The notes beneath the pieces were generated by a model. The model had not been told where the DNA came from, did not search any database, and was given only the letters and a program-made list of their open reading frames with translations. Shown piece after piece: positions 5,097-7,526 of a stretch of 7,526 nucleotides of DNA. The DNA is from 2-02-FULL-49-11 sp040757655 (GTDB taxonomy: Bacteria > Patescibacteriota > Patescibacteriia > 2-02-FULL-49-11). The stretch lies in NCBI GenBank assembly GCA_040757655.1, contig JBFLWV010000068.1:1-7526 (forward strand), written 5' to 3'. Position numbers and translations under genes: made by a program. Every line of letters starts with the position of its first letter. The first letter of the stretch is position 1.

Positions 5097-6786
5097 GGGT
5101 TCCTTGTTCGGTGATGCGGCCTTCCCGCACCACGATGATGCGATCCATTTTCATGATGGTGGAAAGACGGTGCGCGATGACCATGACGGTCTTATGTGCC
5201 ATGAGTCGTTCCAACGCATCCTGAATCAAGGACTCGGAATGGGAATCAAGGCTCGAGGTCGCCTCGTCCAGCACGAGGATAGGTGCGTTTTTAAGGATCG
5301 CGCGCGCGATTGCCACTCTTTGGCGCTCTCCCCCAGAAAGTTTAATGCCACGTTCCCCCACGTAGGTATCATACCCTTCGGGCATTCTGGTAATAAATTC
5401 ATCACAATGGGCCAATCCCGCGGCGCGCAACACCTCTGCATCAGAAGCGTCCAGTCTGCCGTAGCGGATATTTTCCATAAGCGTCCTATGGAACAGAATG
5501 GGGTCTTGCGGCACCAGGCTAATTTGATCACGCAATGATCGCTGGGTTGCATTTTTTATATTGATGCCATCAATGTAGATACCGCCGTTGGTAACGTCAT
5601 AGAAACGAAAAAGCAGGGCAGTGACGGTGGACTTGCCCGCCCCCGATGGTCCCACCAAGCCCACCTTCTCACCCGGACGTATCAGGAGAGAAAAATCATG
5701 GAGCACGTTTCGCGCCCATGTATAAGCGAAGCTGACATTGCGGAAATCCACCTCGCCCAGCTTCACCATTAATTTCTTCGCGCCTCCCGCATCTTGCACC
5801 GCATGGGGGGTATAGAGGATTTCAACCATTTCCTCCGCGTCTGCTAACCTGCGGTAAATGTCCCGAATAATGCGGCCAAAATCCCAGAGGCGGTTAAATA
5901 TCTGAAGGAGGTATGCCTGGAGCAGCACAAAGTCGCCAATGCTAAACACTCCGCTCACCCAGTAACGAATGGAGATCCTGAAAAGCGCGTATTCCAAGAT
6001 GATCATAAACAGCGCCTGAATTGATTCGAGGAAGGCGTTTAGGTCCCATACGAACTTTCTTATTTTAAATTGTTCTCCGGTAATGCGTTTAAACGAGCGC
6101 TGTTCGCTCGCCAATGAGGTGAAAAGCTTGATATTGACATTGTTCGTAATCGTATCACCCAAATGCGCAGTGACCCGCGAGTCAACCGTGGCGCTCTCCA
6201 CATCATATTTGAGTTTAAATACGGTAAATCCATAATTCACCGCGAGATAGAGGACGATCCAGCCAATAAGCACCAGCGCGACTGTTATGCTCCGATTCCA
6301 CAAAACAATGAGGATCGCAATGATGCGTATTGCCATAGGCAGGAGATCCCAATAGAGACGGTCCGAGATGCCCTCAAACGCATCAACGAGACGATTCACC
6401 TTGCGCACCAAAGCGCCCACAAAACGATTCACGAAAAATCCGTAGGAATGCCCATGCAGGTATTCAAAGGAAGAATTCAGGATGTCCGACATGACGCGCG
6501 GCTGGAAATAGTTGTTGGCAAAGGTTGCGACCCGCCAACAGATCCATTCAATGAGATAGAGGAATAGGATGAGAATAACGATACGGATAAGCGTTGCAGA
6601 GAGTTCAGTGCGTGAAAATGATTGGGCCGAACTCAATACGTCAAAGAACCGCTTATAAAAAAGCGGCGCCGCGGTTTCGAGCGCCATACCCGCGGCTAGC
6701 GTCACGGTCATGAGGGTCATCAACTTCTTATACGGCTTTGCATGGCGCCAAAAGAGCCGAAAGGTTTGTTTCGTCACCAATTTCAT
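5020..6786 (-). CDS. ABC transporter, fused permease-ATPase exporter (MsbA/peptide-exporter type)
   Basis: This 588-residue half-transporter would dimerise in the cytoplasmic membrane and export a hydrophobic or peptide substrate. The N-terminal two-thirds has the six-helix exporter domain (hydrophobic stretches about 25-45, 68-86, 150-165, 168-188, 254-271 and 282-299, numbering from the ATG). The nucleotide-binding domain has Walker A GPSGAGKST (379-387), the Q-loop glutamine in LVPQD (427), the signature LSGGERQR (483-490), Walker B ILVLDE (503-508) and the H-loop AHRLST (538-543). All key residues are present, so it should be active. There is no N-terminal C39 peptidase, so it would not process a double-Gly leader. 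A TTG two codons upstream (6792) is an alternative start; neither start has a clear ribosome binding site. It directly precedes the maturase and peptide genes, making it the likely exporter of the mature peptide, although this generic architecture also fits lipids or drugs. Confidence 0.95.
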   Translation of the reverse strand: MKLVTKQTFRLFWRHAKPYKKLMTLMTVTLAAGMALETAAPLFYKRFFDVLSSAQSFSRTELSATLIRIVILILFLYLIEWICWRVATFANNYFQPRVMSDILNSSFEYLHGHSYGFFVNRFVGALVRKVNRLVDAFEGISDRLYWDLLPMAIRIIAILIVLWNRSITVALVLIGWIVLYLAVNYGFTVFKLKYDVESATVDSRVTAHLGDTITNNVNIKLFTSLASEQRSFKRITGEQFKIRKFVWDLNAFLESIQALFMIILEYALFRISIRYWVSGVFSIGDFVLLQAYLLQIFNRLWDFGRIIRDIYRRLADAEEMVEILYTPHAVQDAGGAKKLMVKLGEVDFRNVSFAYTWARNVLHDFSLLIRPGEKVGLVGPSGAGKSTVTALLFRFYDVTNGGIYIDGINIKNATQRSLRDQISLVPQDPILFHRTLMENIRYGRLDASDAEVLRAAGLAHCDEFITRMPEGYDTYVGERGIKLSGGERQRVAIARAILKNAPILVLDEATSSLDSHSESLIQDALERLMAHKTVMVIAHRLSTIMKMDRIIVVREGRITEQGTHDTLLQKRGGLYRMLWRLQAGGFIQ

Positions 6787-6804
6787 AATCAATCAAAACA
6801 TACT

Positions 6805-6864
6805 GTAGCGTCGGAGTTTATCTCCGACTCAACCGATCGGGTGGCAGACAAGCTGCCACGCTAC
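6805..6864. repeat. 60-bp structured repeat: two perfect hairpins within an outer stem (REP-like element)
   Basis: An outer inverted repeat GTAGC (6805-6809) and GCTAC (6860-6864) encloses two hairpins. The first is GTCGGAG/CTCCGAC (6810-6816 and 6822-6828, loop TTTAT). The second is GTGGCAG/CTGCCAC (6841-6847 and 6853-6859, loop ACAAG). A 12-base linker between them ends in the palindrome CCGATCGG (6833-6840). Both 7-bp stems have no mismatch and both loops are five bases, so the fold is a closed three-way junction. It fills the gap between the cupin and exporter genes and resembles REP/MITE-like intergenic repeats. No second copy occurs in the window and no T-run follows on either strand. 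Confidence 0.75.
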
Positions 6865-6877
6865 CATGATATCTCTT

Positions 6878-7279
6878 CTATTCCGTCGTCTTGCCATCAA
6901 AATGTTCTTCCTGTGCCAGTGCATCTTCTTTCGTTTTATGCACCACCCCATCCCGATGTTCAGGAGGCGAATAGAGCGTGTAGAGTTTCATTGGCGCATC
7001 GTGCGAAGTATTGATGATATTGTGCCGCGCGCCTGCGGGAATCACCACCGCAGAGCCATCCTGGATGGCATGTTCCACGCCATCAAGCACCGCCAATCCC
7101 TCTCCTGCTTCAATCCTGATAAACTGGTCGAGTGCGTGCACCTCTTCGCCAATTTCCTCTTTCGGCTTTAAGCTCATTACCACGAGCTGGCTATGCTTCG
7201 CGGTATAGAGCACGTTGCGGAAGTTATCGTTCTTTATTGTGGTTTGTTCGATATTCGTGATATAGCCTTTCATTCTCAT
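6878..7279 (-). CDS. Cupin-domain protein
   Basis: This 133-residue single-domain cupin has the expected length for a stand-alone beta-barrel metalloprotein. Motif 1 is degenerate but recognisable in GEEVHALDQFIRIEAGEG (44-61), with His48, Gln52 and nearby Glu45/Glu46 as metal-ligand candidates. Motif 2, GSAVVIPAGARHNIIN (75-90), fits the G-X5-P-X-G-X2-H-X3-N pattern with His86. The Glu/His/Lys-rich C-terminal tail extends beyond the barrel. An AAAGGAA site about ten bases before the ATG at 7279 supports that start; a second ATG two codons later is possible. The gene starts 22 bases after the tRNA-Pro gene and is probably transcribed through it. Substrate and reaction cannot be deduced, and nothing ties it specifically to the peptide locus. 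Confidence 0.9.
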   Translation of the reverse strand: MRMKGYITNIEQTTIKNDNFRNVLYTAKHSQLVVMSLKPKEEIGEEVHALDQFIRIEAGEGLAVLDGVEHAIQDGSAVVIPAGARHNIINTSHDAPMKLYTLYSPPEHRDGVVHKTKEDALAQEEHFDGKTTE

Positions 7280-7301
7280 TAAAATAAATTCCTTTAATAA
7301 A

Positions 7302-7373
7302 TCGGGGTGGGGAGGATTGAACTCCCGATCTCACGGTCCCGAACCGTGCGCGATACCACTTCGCTACACCCCG
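7302..7373 (-). tRNA. tRNA-Pro (anticodon CGG)
   Basis: The minus strand folds into a complete 72-base cloverleaf: acceptor stem CGGGGTG/CACCCCG with discriminator A, D-stem GCGA/TCGC with loop AGTGGTA, anticodon stem CACGG/CCGTG with loop TTCGGGA (anticodon CGG, reading CCG proline codons), five-base variable loop AGATC, and T-arm GGGAG/CTCCC with loop TTCAATC. All four stems are fully paired. The 3' CCA is not encoded, since TTT follows the discriminator, so it must be added by a CCA-adding enzyme. Confidence 0.97.
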
Positions 7374-7400
7374 TAATTGAAAATACAAAACCCAAATTCC

Positions 7401-7521
7401 CAGTTAGGCCTCCCTTCGGTCGGCACTAACTCCCTTCGGGCCGCACTATCCTTCGGAAAGTGTGGGGTCATATCTAATAAGTGCCTAACTGAGTCCAGCA
7501 CTTTTTCCGAAGGGTAAAGTG
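7401..7521. repeat. Complex intergenic repeat with TTCGG motifs, tandem and inverted copies
   Basis: The region from the tRNA to the right edge has no gene that I can support. It contains CAGTTAGGC (7401-7409) facing GCCTAACTG (7483-7491), a perfect 9-bp inverted repeat. Inside is an imperfect 20-bp tandem repeat (7411-7430 and 7431-7450, 17 of 20 identical, each starting TCCCTTCGG). Next is a hairpin CACTATC/GAAAGTG (7444-7450 and 7456-7462, one mismatch, loop CTTCG). Beyond the outer repeat, CACTTT/AAAGTG (7499-7504 and 7516-7521) frames an inverted CCGAAGGG (7507-7514). The CTTCGG motif thus recurs four times in both orientations. It looks like a dispersed, structure-forming intergenic element, cut by the window edge. 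Confidence 0.6.
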
Positions 7522-7526
7522 TCTGT

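Noticed and set aside
5226..5552. 108-codon minus-strand frame inside the exporter gene
   Set aside because: It is the frame-shifted shadow of the highly conserved ATP-binding domain, whose own frame is intact with all motifs.
7401..7526. CRISPR array
   Set aside because: The repeats are short (20 bp), immediately adjacent, degenerate and in both orientations, with no spacers and no cas genes in view.

Overview
The window reads as a compact bacterial chromosome segment with short intergenic gaps and standard stop usage (TGA ends both dus and the small peptide gene). The compactness and the structured intergenic repeats would suit an uncultured lineage such as Patescibacteria/CPR, but nothing here proves the taxon, and that assignment is inference.

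Left part (1-2445): the 3' end of an unidentified plus-strand gene runs into the convergent 3' end of rarA (replication-associated recombination AAA+ ATPase). rarA and a tRNA-dihydrouridine synthase gene (dus) are divergently transcribed from a 180 bp intergenic region. That region holds a good sigma70-type promoter for each; the dus promoter predicts a nearly leaderless mRNA.

Centre (2454-5096, all minus strand): a small unidentified gene with an uncertain or broken 5' end, a membrane-anchored PEBP (YbhB/YbcL) protein, and the most interesting locus. That locus is a radical SAM/SPASM peptide maturase with an N-terminal PqqD-like recognition domain, followed by an overlapping 44-codon gene that is easily missed in annotation. 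The small gene encodes an acidic peptide with four Cys and no Lys/Arg/His, and it is preceded by a 12-nt perfect Shine-Dalgarno match. I read this pair as a ribosomally synthesised, post-translationally modified peptide (RiPP) system of unassigned class. A full-length ABC exporter (5020-6786) lies directly upstream on the same strand and is the natural export candidate. No ATP-grasp partner or leader protease is present in the window.

Right part (6793-7526): a 60-bp structured repeat (two perfect 7-bp hairpins enclosed by an outer stem) separates the exporter from a small cupin gene. The cupin gene lies 22 bp downstream of a tRNA-Pro(CGG) gene. The last 125 bp are a complex of TTCGG-bearing tandem and inverted repeats, probably a dispersed intergenic element.

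Transcription of the minus-strand block runs tRNA-Pro, cupin, exporter, maturase, peptide, PEBP, small unknown. The exporter-maturase-peptide core is the likely functional unit; membership of the PEBP, cupin and unknown genes is not supported beyond adjacency.
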